The notes: generated from the letters alone by a model not told the origin. DNA of 33,376 nt from Holosporaceae bacterium (GCA_031258575.1 JAIRMQ010000007.1:1-33376), one strand, 5' to 3'. Shown: positions 1 to 8,688, numbered from the stretch's first letter. A program made the numbers and translations.

Positions 1-135
1 AATCCGCAATTGGGGTACAATCTGCTCGCAGCTTATGATCCTGTTCTCCGAAAAGCTGAACGGGAGAGCGGCGTGAGCATGGGCGTTTCGGCGCTTTACA
101 CAAAACTATTTACGGTACCAAATAACTCAAGCTAG
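1..135 (+). CDS. 3' end of an unidentified gene (partial)
   Basis: Frame 1 is open from the first base to a TAG at 133-135, giving 44 residues that begin NPQLGYNLLAAYDPVL and end KLFTVPNNSS. The start lies outside the window. By hand count the stretch is about 49% G+C (66 of 135 bases) and uses codons such as CTG, CTC and CGG, unlike the AT-rich genes next to it. This could mean recent transfer or a highly expressed gene. I do not recognise the family. Another frame is open for part of the stretch but stops near position 77, so frame 1 is the best choice. Confidence is moderate because only the tail is visible. Confidence 0.45.
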   Translation, partial: NPQLGYNLLAAYDPVLRKAERESGVSMGVSALYTKLFTVPNNSS

Positions 136-177
136 CATATTCTTGTTTATAAAGATTCAGAAGAATTAATGTTTTTA

Positions 178-1413
178 TCAGTTTCTGCGTCTTTGTGAAG
201 AAGTTTTGGCATTATTAGGGACTTTCCCTTTCCAATCATCATCGTCATCATTTGCTCTGCTTTTATTTCTTTGGGAATTTCTGTCATCATCGTCGTAATC
301 GTTTGTTCCATTTCTACCTCTATTTCTTTGGGAAGTTCTATTGTCGTCATCATCGTCATCATCGTCGTAACCGCTTGTTCCATTTCTGCTTCTATTCCCT
401 TGGGAAGCTCTATTGTCGTCATCATCGTCATTATCGTCATTATCGTCGTAATTGCTTGCTCCCCTTCTATTTCTTTGGGAATTTCTGTTGTCATCTTCAT
501 CATCATCTTCTCTTTCAGATGTACGTTTGCTGCGAAGGTTTTCCGCGAGATCTTTTTCGTCAGCAAGATTACATCGCAAAAGAAAAGAACTGAAACGAGA
601 TGTATCAAAACTTCCCTTTGATTGGTAGTATGTATAGAGGGTTTCCAAGAATTCTGCTATAAGTACGACTGTGTCTTTTGATCTGTCTAAATTGTTTTTA
701 AATGTCTCTTCTTCTGTATTTCCTTCCAGTCTGTCTGTCTTAACATTTATTAAGACTGAAGGAATATCCGCAACTTCGCGATGTAACTTTCCACGGGATT
801 CATCGAAACTGTTTAAAACGCTAGTTATTTTATCAACGTAAGCGCTTGAGTATTCTACCTGCTGCAATGTTTGGATTAGTATTGTAAGAGAAGCCTTTAC
901 ACTTGCGCATAAAGCGGTCATAGTATTATTTGCAAAACGTTCGATCAATGCTAACTCAAGTTTTTCTTTTTCCGTATTTGCCTCAGCGTTTTTTTGGTTT
1001 TGCTTAGTTACAGAGGTTGAGTTACTAGCGTCTTCTTGCGCAGTTGCGATATTATCGTAATAATTTCTTATATCGTTTAGATACAAAGCGTAAAAATCTA
1101 ATAGTTGAGATGCATTCCTGAAAAAATCGGCTAAAGGGATAAGTATTGTTATGTCAGGTGCATCACCATCTTTGGGGATAGAACGATTATTTTTAATCTC
1201 ATCTCTAATATTAAGGGAAAGACTCCATAGTCTTTCAGCAATCAGAATGAGCGGAGCATGGACTTCTAATATATTCTTCATATTATCATCTGAACGAGAG
1301 CTCTTTATTTTATCTTTAAATTTGTTCCACTGATTCGATAAGCTGTGTACATGTTCCATAGATGAAAAAGACAGAAACATTACTGCGAAAGAGAATAAAA
1401 ATGTTTTTTTCAT
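178..1413 (-). CDS. Secreted protein with Asp-rich / NRxSQRNR repeat tail
   Basis: A 411-aa protein of no recognised family. The ATG at 1413 is chosen over one nine codons upstream because AAGGAA lies 7 nt before it and the product then begins with a clean signal peptide (MKKTFLFSFAVMFLSFSSM, cleavage near residue 25). Residues about 30-310 are mostly helical-looking, with two Cys and no visible catalytic motif. The last about 100 residues are low complexity: runs of 3-8 Asp alternate with NR(N/A/T)SQ(R/G)N(R/K) blocks and the protein ends in QRRRN. Export from the cell or periplasm is inferred from the signal peptide. Its architecture (signal peptide, helical body, charged tail ending in an Arg cluster) resembles the product of 11764-12738. 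I cannot show homology between them. A secreted host-interaction protein is possible but unproven. Confidence 0.8.
   Translation of the reverse strand: MKKTFLFSFAVMFLSFSSMEHVHSLSNQWNKFKDKIKSSRSDDNMKNILEVHAPLILIAERLWSLSLNIRDEIKNNRSIPKDGDAPDITILIPLADFFRNASQLLDFYALYLNDIRNYYDNIATAQEDASNSTSVTKQNQKNAEANTEKEKLELALIERFANNTMTALCASVKASLTILIQTLQQVEYSSAYVDKITSVLNSFDESRGKLHREVADIPSVLINVKTDRLEGNTEEETFKNNLDRSKDTVVLIAEFLETLYTYYQSKGSFDTSRFSSFLLRCNLADEKDLAENLRSKRTSEREDDDEDDNRNSQRNRRGASNYDDNDDNDDDDDNRASQGNRSRNGTSGYDDDDDDDDNRTSQRNRGRNGTNDYDDDDRNSQRNKSRANDDDDDWKGKVPNNAKTSSQRRRN
228..510 (-). repeat. Degenerate in-frame repeats with GAY (poly-Asp) runs
   Basis: On the + strand this stretch shows repeated atc/gtc triplets (Asp codons GAT/GAC on the minus strand) separated by four related blocks encoding NRxSQxN plus RNGT or similar. 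Spacing between blocks is about 48-75 nt. All copies keep the reading frame. Trinucleotide runs like these are prone to length change, so the Asp-run lengths may vary between strains. Confidence 0.8.
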
Positions 1414-1483
1414 GTTTGTATTCCTTTTATTGTTATACAAACATTATCAGACAAAAATTAATTTAACATTAATTGAGGAAAAA

Positions 1484-1829
1484 TTGCGAAAACTATAAGC
1501 CGGATTCTGTAAGATTTTTAATCTTGATAGCCATTCATCTAGCATTTATGTTGCCATAAACGTCAAGCAATCTACCCGAATAACATAGCGCGGAGGTGCG
1601 CGTTATCCCTATTTGATCTTGCTCCAAGTGGGGTTTGCCATGCCGCCATCGTTACCGACCGCGCGGTGAGCTTTTATCTCGCCATTTCACCCTTACCTTT
1701 AAACAGGCGGTATATTTTCTGCTGCACTTTCCCTAACGCCATAAAGCGCCGTCGGATGTTATCCGACACTTTTCCTCCGAGGAGTCCGGACTGTCCTCTG
1801 CTAAAAGCAGCGGCCATCCGTTTTCGCAA
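1484..1829 (-). ncRNA. rnpB: RNase P RNA (bacterial A type)
   Basis: Read on the minus strand, the sequence contains the conserved 5' segment GAGGACAGTCCGGACTCCT, the AGGGTGAAATGGCG segment and the 3' hallmark ACAGAATCCGGCTTAT. The ends are set by the P1 helix: TTGCGAAAAC at 1829-1820 pairs exactly with GTTTTCGCAA at 1493-1484. The length, about 346 nt, is normal for the A-type RNA. It is the catalytic subunit that matures tRNA 5' ends together with RnpA. It lies just downstream of yqgE on the same strand, so its promoter must sit in or just beyond the yqgE 3' end. End positions could be off by a few bases. Confidence 0.95.
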
Positions 1830-1860
1830 GATATCTTATATCATAAAGAGGTAGACGGAG

Positions 1861-2433
1861 TCACGCATTTCCCTGGGAATTAGAAAAAAATGTCGATAAG
1901 GATCCTATTTTCAGGAGCGCTTTACTCCATTTATCTGATTTAGCGTCGCCAAATATTAAAGCTTCGTCGGAATCTATAGAAACCCAATAGCTAGAAGCAA
2001 CTTCATTTTCCAGTTGTTCGGCGTACCATACACAGCATCCCATGCAGAGTAATTTCCTTTTCGGCCCACCTTCCGACATCATAATTTTTATTATATCTCC
2101 GCTGAGTGTAAGAGAGATACGATCAGTGACGGACACACTCTCCATAATGTTACAATCGTCAGTATGAAGTACGAAACACTTATCTATTTCTTCCGGACCT
2201 CCGAAATGGATATTAAGATTTTCCACATTAGGAGAATTTATTCCGAGCTTTTCGAGTATATCCCTTACATTCATGTTGGGAATCAACTTGTTGATCACAA
2301 TTCCCATAGCTCCGTTTTTATTGTGAGAGCATATATAAACCATTGTTTTGTTTAAATACACATTTGGAACAGAAGGGGTAGCAATCAATATCTTTCCTGT
2401 TAAATTGCGTATATCGCTATTATCGATTATCAT
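1861..2433 (-). CDS. yqgE: YqgE/AlgH family protein (UPF0301)
   Basis: A 190-aa protein covering the whole usual family length. The family opening is clear: LTGKILIATPSV near residue 10, then the signature YICSHNKNGAMGIVINKL. Later segments such as FGGPEEIDKCFVLH, LCMGCCVW and a conserved C-terminal WxxAL also fit. The biochemical role of YqgE is not established; AlgH has been linked to regulation in Pseudomonas. ATG at 2433 is preceded by GGTG at a usable distance. A GTG three codons upstream (2442) is an alternative. The gene is divergent from the DsbD-like gene, and the 58-bp gap between them must hold both promoters. rnpB follows 31 bp downstream. Confidence 0.92.
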   Translation of the reverse strand: MIIDNSDIRNLTGKILIATPSVPNVYLNKTMVYICSHNKNGAMGIVINKLIPNMNVRDILEKLGINSPNVENLNIHFGGPEEIDKCFVLHTDDCNIMESVSVTDRISLTLSGDIIKIMMSEGGPKRKLLCMGCCVWYAEQLENEVASSYWVSIDSDEALIFGDAKSDKWSKALLKIGSLSTFFSNSQGNA

Positions 2434-2491
2434 ACATTTCACCGAAATTTATTATCTGATAATATGCTATATATATTAATTTTTCGTTAAA

Positions 2492-3994
2492 ATGAAGAGT
2501 AATGCACAAAAAATTGCCTTAATTTGCATGATGGTTGTCTGCATACTTTGTAATATAAATGCTAGCAATGTAGATATTGATATTTCTCATGAAGAGACTC
2601 TGGTGAAAGCAGGAACTTTTTGCAGCGAAATAACAATTACAGTTCCTGAAGGCTGGAAAATGGCCAAATCTCCAGATATTCAAGTTTTAAAGTCACAGAA
2701 TTTAAAAAATTTTACATATTCCGGAGGTTTTAAGCAAGTAGGTAAAGCGTCATATCTGTTGGCTATTAATGTTGAAGTAGAAAATCCACGAATTCCCGTT
2801 AACTATTTGGAAATATCTATCGACTGTTCCCTCTGCAAAAATATATGCACTATTGTATCCAAAAATATTTCTTTATCGTTTGGAATAACTAAAAATTCTT
2901 CCGCTTTAATGTGGATTCTATTGCTTGGATTTCTCGGAGGGTTTGTACTAAATTTTATGCCCTGTGTTTTACCAGTAATTCTTATGAAATTAAAGGCAGG
3001 AAACTCTAAAAGCGCAATAATTGGAACAATTACAGGAAACTATGTAAGCTTTGCCGCCTTTGCTACATTTATCGCTTTTTTAAAAATGAGAGGTGAGAGC
3101 ATTGGATGGGGAATGCATTTCCAAAATTCTATTTTTTTGGAAATAGCAACAATTATATTGTTTATATTGGTATTATATTCCACAGGGGTGATCACGTTCT
3201 CTCCATCTGTGCAAATAAATAGTAAGGTGAAACACATCTTTTTTTCCAGTACGATATCAAGCATTATCGCCTCTGCAATTGCAATTCCATGTACGGCTCC
3301 CTTTTTAGGAGCGGCGGCTGTATTCGCCATTCAGGGATCTACTGCTGATCTCTATTCAATATTTCTGGTAATTGCTACTGGTTTTTCCTTTCCATATTTC
3401 CTCCTTCTTTTATTTTCAAAAAAATTTTCCATGAACTTCAGTCAGACGAGTATTTTCAAGAAAATTATAGACGGAGGCGTAATTATTACGTTTCTATGGG
3501 TCTTTTGGCTGTTATCAAAACATTTAACTTACGGAGCTATAACTCTGCATATATTACTTTTCTATTTTTTAAAGAAACGGAAACTTTGGGCAGTTATAAT
3601 TACCGCAGTATTATTATTAAATGGAGGATTATTTTCTGAAAAACATGCTGAAGATCCCTATCGAAACATAAATGAAAAACTATCGTCCGAAATTGCGAAA
3701 AACAAAGTGGTTATTTTTAATATAACGGCAGACTGGTGTTTGACCTGTAAATATAATAAATATCGCGTATTAAACAGTGAAAAAATAAGAGAAGTTATAA
3801 AATCAGGAAGAATAACGCTTATTGAAGCTGATATGACCGGAAAAAGCGAAAGTCTAATGAATTTTATAAGGGCACATAATCGAATTGGTATTCCTTTCAC
3901 CATTGTTTTCAGCTCTAAAGCTCCTGAAGGGATTTTATTGGGAGAAATCCTCACAGAAGAAGCGATGATCGATGCAATAAACGTTGCTAAGTGA
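2492..3994 (+). CDS. dsbD: DsbD-like thiol:disulfide interchange protein
   Basis: A 500-aa membrane protein that should carry electrons from cytoplasmic thioredoxin to periplasmic thiol proteins. It has a signal peptide (residues 1-24), then a periplasmic N-terminal domain with Cys112, Cys115 and Cys119. The CcdA-like membrane domain (about 138-385, eight or so helices) has the two motif cysteines in MPCVLPV (Cys158) and IPCTAPFLG (Cys267). The C-terminal thioredoxin-like domain has WCLTC (Cys416/Cys419) and the cis-Pro motif GIPFT near 468. All redox positions expected for DsbD/ScsB are therefore present. The ATG lacks a clear ribosome binding site. It is a single gene divergent from yqgE. 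A ScsB-type or cytochrome-c-biogenesis role cannot be separated from a classical DsbD role by sequence alone. Confidence 0.93.
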   Translation: MKSNAQKIALICMMVVCILCNINASNVDIDISHEETLVKAGTFCSEITITVPEGWKMAKSPDIQVLKSQNLKNFTYSGGFKQVGKASYLLAINVEVENPRIPVNYLEISIDCSLCKNICTIVSKNISLSFGITKNSSALMWILLLGFLGGFVLNFMPCVLPVILMKLKAGNSKSAIIGTITGNYVSFAAFATFIAFLKMRGESIGWGMHFQNSIFLEIATIILFILVLYSTGVITFSPSVQINSKVKHIFFSSTISSIIASAIAIPCTAPFLGAAAVFAIQGSTADLYSIFLVIATGFSFPYFLLLLFSKKFSMNFSQTSIFKKIIDGGVIITFLWVFWLLSKHLTYGAITLHILLFYFLKKRKLWAVIITAVLLLNGGLFSEKHAEDPYRNINEKLSSEIAKNKVVIFNITADWCLTCKYNKYRVLNSEKIREVIKSGRITLIEADMTGKSESLMNFIRAHNRIGIPFTIVFSSKAPEGILLGEILTEEAMIDAINVAK

Positions 3995-4042
3995 TTATGT
4001 GAACTTGATTTTTAACGATAGCGTAATAATTAAAAATTAGTT

Positions 4043-4071
4043 TTGTTTTTAACTATCATGTTTTATATACT
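4043..4071 (+). promoter_or_regulatory. Sigma-70-like promoter upstream of hpf
   Basis: TTGTTT (4043-4048), 17 bp, then TATACT (4066-4071), with the likely start of transcription near 4078. This is 21 bp before the hpf start codon and is the best match in the 104-bp gap after the DsbD-like gene. Predicted from consensus only. Confidence 0.5.
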
Positions 4072-4098
4072 ACGTTAGTAGTAAATTTGGAAAATGAT

Positions 4099-4626
4099 AT
4101 GAGTTTCTCTTTCTCAGGTCGCCATATGGAAATCGGCGGCTCCTTAGCAAATCGTGCTGAAATCTCTTGCAAATCCCTCGCTAAAAAGTACGGAATTAAT
4201 TTTATAGATGTTAATATAGTAATGAAAAAAGACGGATATTTGTTTCATTGTGATATTTCCGTAAAAACTGACAGTGGGAATTCCTACTATTCCAGTAATT
4301 CGGCAGACGATCCTAATGTTAGTTTTGATGTGACCTTGCAGAAAATCGATTTACAAATTAATAAAAAGAGGAAATCAACGCGGCACAACAGAGAGCCTTC
4401 TCTTGAGGTTAATAGTTATGATAATTCTCTGGAAGAGGAAACTCCTGTAATAGTTGCTGAAATTATAGATGATCTTCCTGTTATGAGCGTTAGTTCCGCC
4501 GCCAAACGTCTTAACGAAGGAAAAAAGGTTTTTGTTTTTGAAAATGTTTCCAATAATGCCGTAAATGTTGTATACGTAAAATCCGATGGCAATATCGGGT
4601 GGATAGATTATCGAACGAAGAGATGA
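4099..4626 (+). CDS. hpf: Long-type ribosome hibernation promoting factor
   Basis: A 175-aa protein that binds the 30S decoding region and pairs ribosomes into inactive 100S dimers under stress. The N-terminal S30AE domain (residues 1-95) opens with MSFSFSGRHMEIG. A linker rich in charged residues follows. The C-terminal dimerisation domain carries PVMSVSSAAKRL and a VNVVYVKSDGNIGWI motif. Its presence marks the long form found in alphaproteobacteria rather than the short gamma-proteobacterial form. ATG at 4099 is preferred to a TTG at 4087 because GGAAAA precedes it and the family starts there. The stop codon overlaps the start of the porin-like gene (ATGA, 4623-4626), implying translational coupling. 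Confidence 0.93.
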   Translation: MSFSFSGRHMEIGGSLANRAEISCKSLAKKYGINFIDVNIVMKKDGYLFHCDISVKTDSGNSYYSSNSADDPNVSFDVTLQKIDLQINKKRKSTRHNREPSLEVNSYDNSLEEETPVIVAEIIDDLPVMSVSSAAKRLNEGKKVFVFENVSNNAVNVVYVKSDGNIGWIDYRTKR

Positions 4627-5936
4627 CGCATAAAATCTTCTTTTTTCTTTTAACGCTTTTGTTGTGGAGTAAAGCGTTTGGGGAAAATGAGGATGCATAT
4701 GAAGAAGATAAGTTATTAAACGAAAAAATCAGTGAAAAGCTGTTAGAAAATGGAATAGATTGTCCTTTTGTTTTTAATGGCGATATTGATTGCACCTGTC
4801 TTTTCGTTAAACAAAAAGAAAGGGCTGATTTCAATAATACAGTGGCATCTTTGCGAGGAAATGTAAATTTAGCATACCTGGGAAGAGCCGATAATTATGG
4901 TTACGGCTTCGAGATAGGCTGTAAGATTAATTCAGGAATAATAAAACAGGGGGATGCCACAGTACAAACTTCTTTTATATTCTTTGAAGAAGATCGTTAT
5001 GGAATTTTACGTTTGGGATACACCAATACCGCAGCTGATTTGTTTAGTATCGGAGGAGACAAATTCCTGGTTGGTTACGGAGGAGCCGGAAGCCGTAATC
5101 TTTGGGCATTCTATAATCAATCAGCAGGAACAATAACAAGCGCAGGATTTCCCTACGATGATATCAAGGCAGCCAAAATCCTGTGGCTCTCTCCGACAAT
5201 TTCTGGGTTTTCTACTGGAATATCCTTTACTTTTGACAGCAGAAACGCGAGTATCTTTAAAACAAAGCGCAATAAATTGAAGGAAGTAAATAAAAAAACG
5301 GATTTTTATAGAAACTTCCCTGTTTTTTCTAAAAATATCGTTACTGCAGGAATTGCATATGAATATGGAATGCCAGACGAGTTCAATGCAAAGATCGCAT
5401 TCGCCATATGGTTAGGAAAAGGAAAATCTCAGCTAGAAAATGGCTTTGAAGTTAATAATTTAAGAGCTTATAATATCGGAATAACTCTCGGATACGAAAA
5501 ATTTAACTTTTCCATTGGATATACTGACAATGGAAAATCTCTTTTATCAAAAAAATACGTGGATGCTGATATAGCTGTATTTGATTCTTCACGAAATTAT
5601 AACCTCACAGATCCAGAAGTGGGAATAAAAGAAGGAGCAACCGCAGGAAAGGCTTATTCATTAGGATTATCATATTCGTTGAGTCCATTTGTCTTTTCTT
5701 GTGGATATTTTAAATCCATAGTGAAATTTTCTAAAGATGAAAATGTAAATGCCAACATATTTTCTTTAGCAGCACAGTATACGCTTAATAAAAGCTTCAG
5801 TTTTTATGTTGAATGCGACAATGTATCAACGGACACCTGCGCACGAGCACAATCCTACAGTAAAGCTAATTTTTTATCTTATCAAGGGAAGAATCACGCG
5901 AACCTATTCATGATCGGCTCGAAAATTAATTTCTAG
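4623..5936 (+). CDS. Outer-membrane porin-like beta-barrel
   Basis: A 437-aa exported protein. The signal peptide is MTHKIFFFLLTLLLWSKAFG. An acidic stretch follows (residues about 20-60), then alternating amphipathic strands with many Gly/aromatic residues (for example GYGFEIGCKI, RYGILRLGYTNTAADLF). The protein ends in Phe (MIGSKINF), the usual terminal signature of outer-membrane barrels recognised by BamA. The segment RLGYTNTAADLFSIGG resembles the loop region of general Gram-negative porins. ATG at 4623 is chosen because the upstream in-frame ATG (4599) lies inside hpf and would spoil the signal peptide. The ATGA overlap with hpf suggests one transcript. Substrate is unknown. Confidence 0.85.
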   Translation: MTHKIFFFLLTLLLWSKAFGENEDAYEEDKLLNEKISEKLLENGIDCPFVFNGDIDCTCLFVKQKERADFNNTVASLRGNVNLAYLGRADNYGYGFEIGCKINSGIIKQGDATVQTSFIFFEEDRYGILRLGYTNTAADLFSIGGDKFLVGYGGAGSRNLWAFYNQSAGTITSAGFPYDDIKAAKILWLSPTISGFSTGISFTFDSRNASIFKTKRNKLKEVNKKTDFYRNFPVFSKNIVTAGIAYEYGMPDEFNAKIAFAIWLGKGKSQLENGFEVNNLRAYNIGITLGYEKFNFSIGYTDNGKSLLSKKYVDADIAVFDSSRNYNLTDPEVGIKEGATAGKAYSLGLSYSLSPFVFSCGYFKSIVKFSKDENVNANIFSLAAQYTLNKSFSFYVECDNVSTDTCARAQSYSKANFLSYQGKNHANLFMIGSKINF

Positions 5937-5965
5937 CTCATAATATTTGTGCTACGTCTGATGAT

Positions 5966-5983
5966 GAAATTATTAATAATTTC
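5966..5983. repeat. Perfect 18-bp palindrome in convergent gap
   Basis: GAAATTATT immediately followed by its reverse complement AATAATTTC, between the convergent porin and MscS genes (gap 5937-6141). There is no loop and no T run, so it is not a standard terminator. A weak cruciform or a protein-binding site is possible. I see no convincing gene in the rest of the 205-bp gap. Confidence 0.5.
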
Positions 5984-6141
5984 TGAAATCTTTTATTGTG
6001 GAGAATTATCATCGAATAGTCCTAGTTTTGGTGTGAATGTCACAATTCTGATCATTTCCTCGTATTCCCTTTTCTACCGTAATTCTCAAAATATCCAGAA
6101 AAAGCATCGTTCCTCACAAGAAAGACGAAGATTATCTTTTA

Positions 6142-7755
6142 TTAGCTCGCAATAATGGAATTTGCGATTGGAATTTTTACTCCATGTTTTTTTAGTTCGT
6201 TATATAGACGGTAGTAAAGCTCGTATTTTATTTCCGCAATGCTTTCTGGAACAGTTTCTATTCTCCAGAAAATTTTCGGACCATTTTTGTCCAGGGGCCT
6301 AAGACCGTGTATTTTTAAGTCGTTCAAAATTTTATTCTGAAATCTTTGATCTTTCCTCATATTTGCAACAGTTTCTATAAGGATTTTTGAGACTTTTTCT
6401 ACATTTTCCTCAGTATCTATGCACAGTTCTCCATCATAATAAGAAGGATTTTGGGAATAATTTGTGATTGTATTTATAGCGTTGTATGAAATTGTATGGA
6501 TTGATCCGTCTTTATCCCGCAGATTCAATACTCTAGCTGATAATTTAGTTACAATGCCTGTTAATCCATTGATTCCAACGTAAGATTCAACGCATAAATC
6601 TTTTTCGATTAATAAAATAATCCCATGTAAGAATGATTGTATTATATCTTTTGCTGCCAATCCCACAGAAGCGCTAAATACTGTAAAGGTAGCTAATATC
6701 GGAGCTATATTGACACTTAAATGGTCTAGGATTAACAAAGAAGACGTTACAAATAATAATAGGTGAAATATGATGGAAATTGTCGGCAAAAAAGTCTGCA
6801 GTCTTATTTTTTCTTGCTCATTATTCTCTGCTTTTTTAAGCAACATCCCGATACCCTCGTCAAACCCTCGATAAATAACTACGGTAACAAACATTACTCC
6901 AGCAACAACGATAATTTTATCATGATAAATACAGTTTTGCAGACTAATTCCGATGCTTCTCAAGAAAAAATAAATTAATGACGAGTAACAGGCAATGGAT
7001 AGAGTATCGGAAATCTGTACTAAATTCCGCTCCATCAATTTATCTACAATAATCGCTATTAGCGATTGCATGATAAGAGTTATTGATAGAAGCCAATAAA
7101 TACTTTTTAGCTTTTCTGTAAAGGAAGTATCCGATCGAAAAGCTATAACGCACATACCAAGAAGTAACAGAAAAATAATTTTTTGATTCACACGGTTAAC
7201 CAACTTATTGGATAAAGAATCTTGTTCAATTATCTTTGTTAGCTGGACTTTATCTAAAACTTTTCTGAAACCAAGCATTTCAAGAAAATAGTAAGCAACC
7301 ATAATCCAAATAGCGCAAAAAGATACCTTTTCGTGATGTGCGCAATCAACCAGCGCCACAATGACCAATGAAACAACAGCTACTCTATAGAATTTATTAC
7401 AGACAGTTTTTGCATCTGAGTTTTCAATATCTATTGATCTTAAATCAACATGATTGGGAGAGACTATGGTATAAATTGAGGCAAGTAATATAGAGAAAAA
7501 TATCGTCAATTGTATTTCTGCTTCATTTATTTTCACGTGATGCCAGTATTCGTAAAGAAAATTGGTAGATATCGTCAAACCCGTAGCGATCAATAATGCT
7601 AGTATAATTCCGGAAATTAATACGATCACCCTATCTAACTTTACGTCTATTTTTTGCATTAACTTGTCCAGCTCAGAGTTCACAAAATTTCTAGAAATTG
7701 TGAAAGAGAGAGTTAAACACCCCACAGATATTAACGGATTTAACCAAAAATTCAT
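6142..7755 (-). CDS. MscS-family mechanosensitive channel (large form)
   Basis: A 537-aa inner-membrane protein. The first about 350 residues hold many hydrophobic helices, more than the three of E. coli MscS. The pore-lining helix and beta domain follow: ASVGLAAKDIIQSFLHGIILLIEKD, GLTGIVTKLSARVLNLRDKDG and SYNAINTITNYSQ match the conserved MscS core, in the usual order. The C-terminal alpha/beta domain ends near IPIANSIIAS. It should open under membrane tension to release solutes on osmotic downshock. Start: two ATGs are adjacent (7758 and 7755). The second has GAGG at a 6-nt spacing, so it is preferred. It is divergent from comF. Confidence 0.9.
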   Translation of the reverse strand: MNFWLNPLISVGCLTLSFTISRNFVNSELDKLMQKIDVKLDRVIVLISGIILALLIATGLTISTNFLYEYWHHVKINEAEIQLTIFFSILLASIYTIVSPNHVDLRSIDIENSDAKTVCNKFYRVAVVSLVIVALVDCAHHEKVSFCAIWIMVAYYFLEMLGFRKVLDKVQLTKIIEQDSLSNKLVNRVNQKIIFLLLLGMCVIAFRSDTSFTEKLKSIYWLLSITLIMQSLIAIIVDKLMERNLVQISDTLSIACYSSLIYFFLRSIGISLQNCIYHDKIIVVAGVMFVTVVIYRGFDEGIGMLLKKAENNEQEKIRLQTFLPTISIIFHLLLFVTSSLLILDHLSVNIAPILATFTVFSASVGLAAKDIIQSFLHGIILLIEKDLCVESYVGINGLTGIVTKLSARVLNLRDKDGSIHTISYNAINTITNYSQNPSYYDGELCIDTEENVEKVSKILIETVANMRKDQRFQNKILNDLKIHGLRPLDKNGPKIFWRIETVPESIAEIKYELYYRLYNELKKHGVKIPIANSIIAS

Positions 7756-7819
7756 CATATTCCTCGTACAATAATTTTATTTAATTTAAAACTAATTGAT
7801 CAAAATTTAAAGGTTTAAT

Positions 7820-8542
7820 TTGTTGCGTTTTTTGAAAGATATGATTTTCCCAATTACTTGTTGTAATTGTGAAGAATTTGTCGAATCTGAAGGACTGTGC
7901 TCCGAATGTTGGAATAAAATCAGATGGATTGGCGATCCGAAATGTAGAATTTGCGGAGTTCCGTTTGAATTTGGCGTTGATTTGACATGTCCTATGTGCT
8001 CTAAAAGGAAGCCTCACTTCGATAAAGCCATTGCAGTTTTTGAATACGATGATTTTACCAAAAAAGTGATATTAAAGTTCAAATATAACGATACTACATA
8101 CATATCCAAACAATTAGCAGCTTGGATGTATAGAGTATCAAAAAATACCGTGCAAAAAAAGGTCGATTTTATCGTTCCTGTTCCTATACATTTTTTTAAG
8201 AGACTCAAGCGGAAATATAATCAATCTGAGTTACTAGCGCTTGAATTTGCAAAACTTAGTGGAATTTCATATGAGCCGCGAATTTTACTGAAGAAAAAAT
8301 CTACTCCTCAACAAGAAGGTTTATCTAGAAATGTACGGTTAAAAAATGTGCAAGGATCCTTTGGAATCGATGAGAAATACCGAAATCTACTACACAAAAA
8401 GACGATACTTTTAATAGATGATGTTTTAACAACCGGAGCTACAATAAACGAATGCTCAAAAATTTTGAAAAAGCATGGAGCAGAAAAAATAATATGTGTA
8501 ACTGCTGCTAGAGTAAACTTGCAATATAAATTTAGTAACTAA
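7820..8542 (+). CDS. comF: ComF family protein (zinc ribbon + phosphoribosyltransferase)
   Basis: A 240-aa protein. The N-terminal part has cysteines at 14, 15, 17, 27, 30, 42, 45, 57 and 60, forming the double zinc ribbon typical of ComF. The C-terminal half is a type I phosphoribosyltransferase fold with the PRPP-binding loop LLIDDVLTTGAT. Family members (ComFC/GntX) take part in DNA uptake or in reuse of uptake products; the exact role in this organism is unknown. Start: no ATG fits the conserved N-terminus. TTG at 7820 or 7823 has AAAGG 6-9 nt upstream and gives the family opening LRFLKDMIFPITC. ATG at 7841 would cut this off. Confidence 0.9.
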   Translation: MLRFLKDMIFPITCCNCEEFVESEGLCSECWNKIRWIGDPKCRICGVPFEFGVDLTCPMCSKRKPHFDKAIAVFEYDDFTKKVILKFKYNDTTYISKQLAAWMYRVSKNTVQKKVDFIVPVPIHFFKRLKRKYNQSELLALEFAKLSGISYEPRILLKKKSTPQQEGLSRNVRLKNVQGSFGIDEKYRNLLHKKTILLIDDVLTTGATINECSKILKKHGAEKIICVTAARVNLQYKFSN

Positions 8543-8688
8543 AATAATACTTAAATAGAGATCTAATCTAGCAAGGTTAAAATAATTAAAACAAAAAGTC
8601 TTTTAATATTTTTAACCAAACTAATTGCCCTAAAAGGGTCGGTCTAAGACCGGTGGATAATTCACCGAAAGAAATATTTCTGAAGGAC
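8543..8688 (+). other. Intergenic stretch with four consecutive small hairpins
   Basis: Between comF and the tRNA-Cys promoter lie four inverted repeats in 53 bases: CCCT-AAA-AGGG (8628-8638), CGGTC-TAA-GACCG (8640-8652), CGGTG-GATAATT-CACCG (8651-8667, sharing two bases with the previous stem) and the palindrome GAAATATTTC (8671-8680). No U tract follows, so a simple terminator does not explain them. They might be a small structured RNA or the 3' end of the comF transcript. No known RNA family is recognised. Confidence 0.4.

Noticed and set aside
147-621. Long open frames on both strands over the Asp-rich repeat region
   Set aside because: They are shadows of the repeated GAT/GAC triplets of the gene at 178-1413; their products are low-complexity runs of Met/Thr or Val/Ile.
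5949-6155. 68-codon + strand frame in the porin/MscS gap
   Set aside because: GTG start without a ribosome binding site, no recognisable sequence, and it runs into the MscS gene end.
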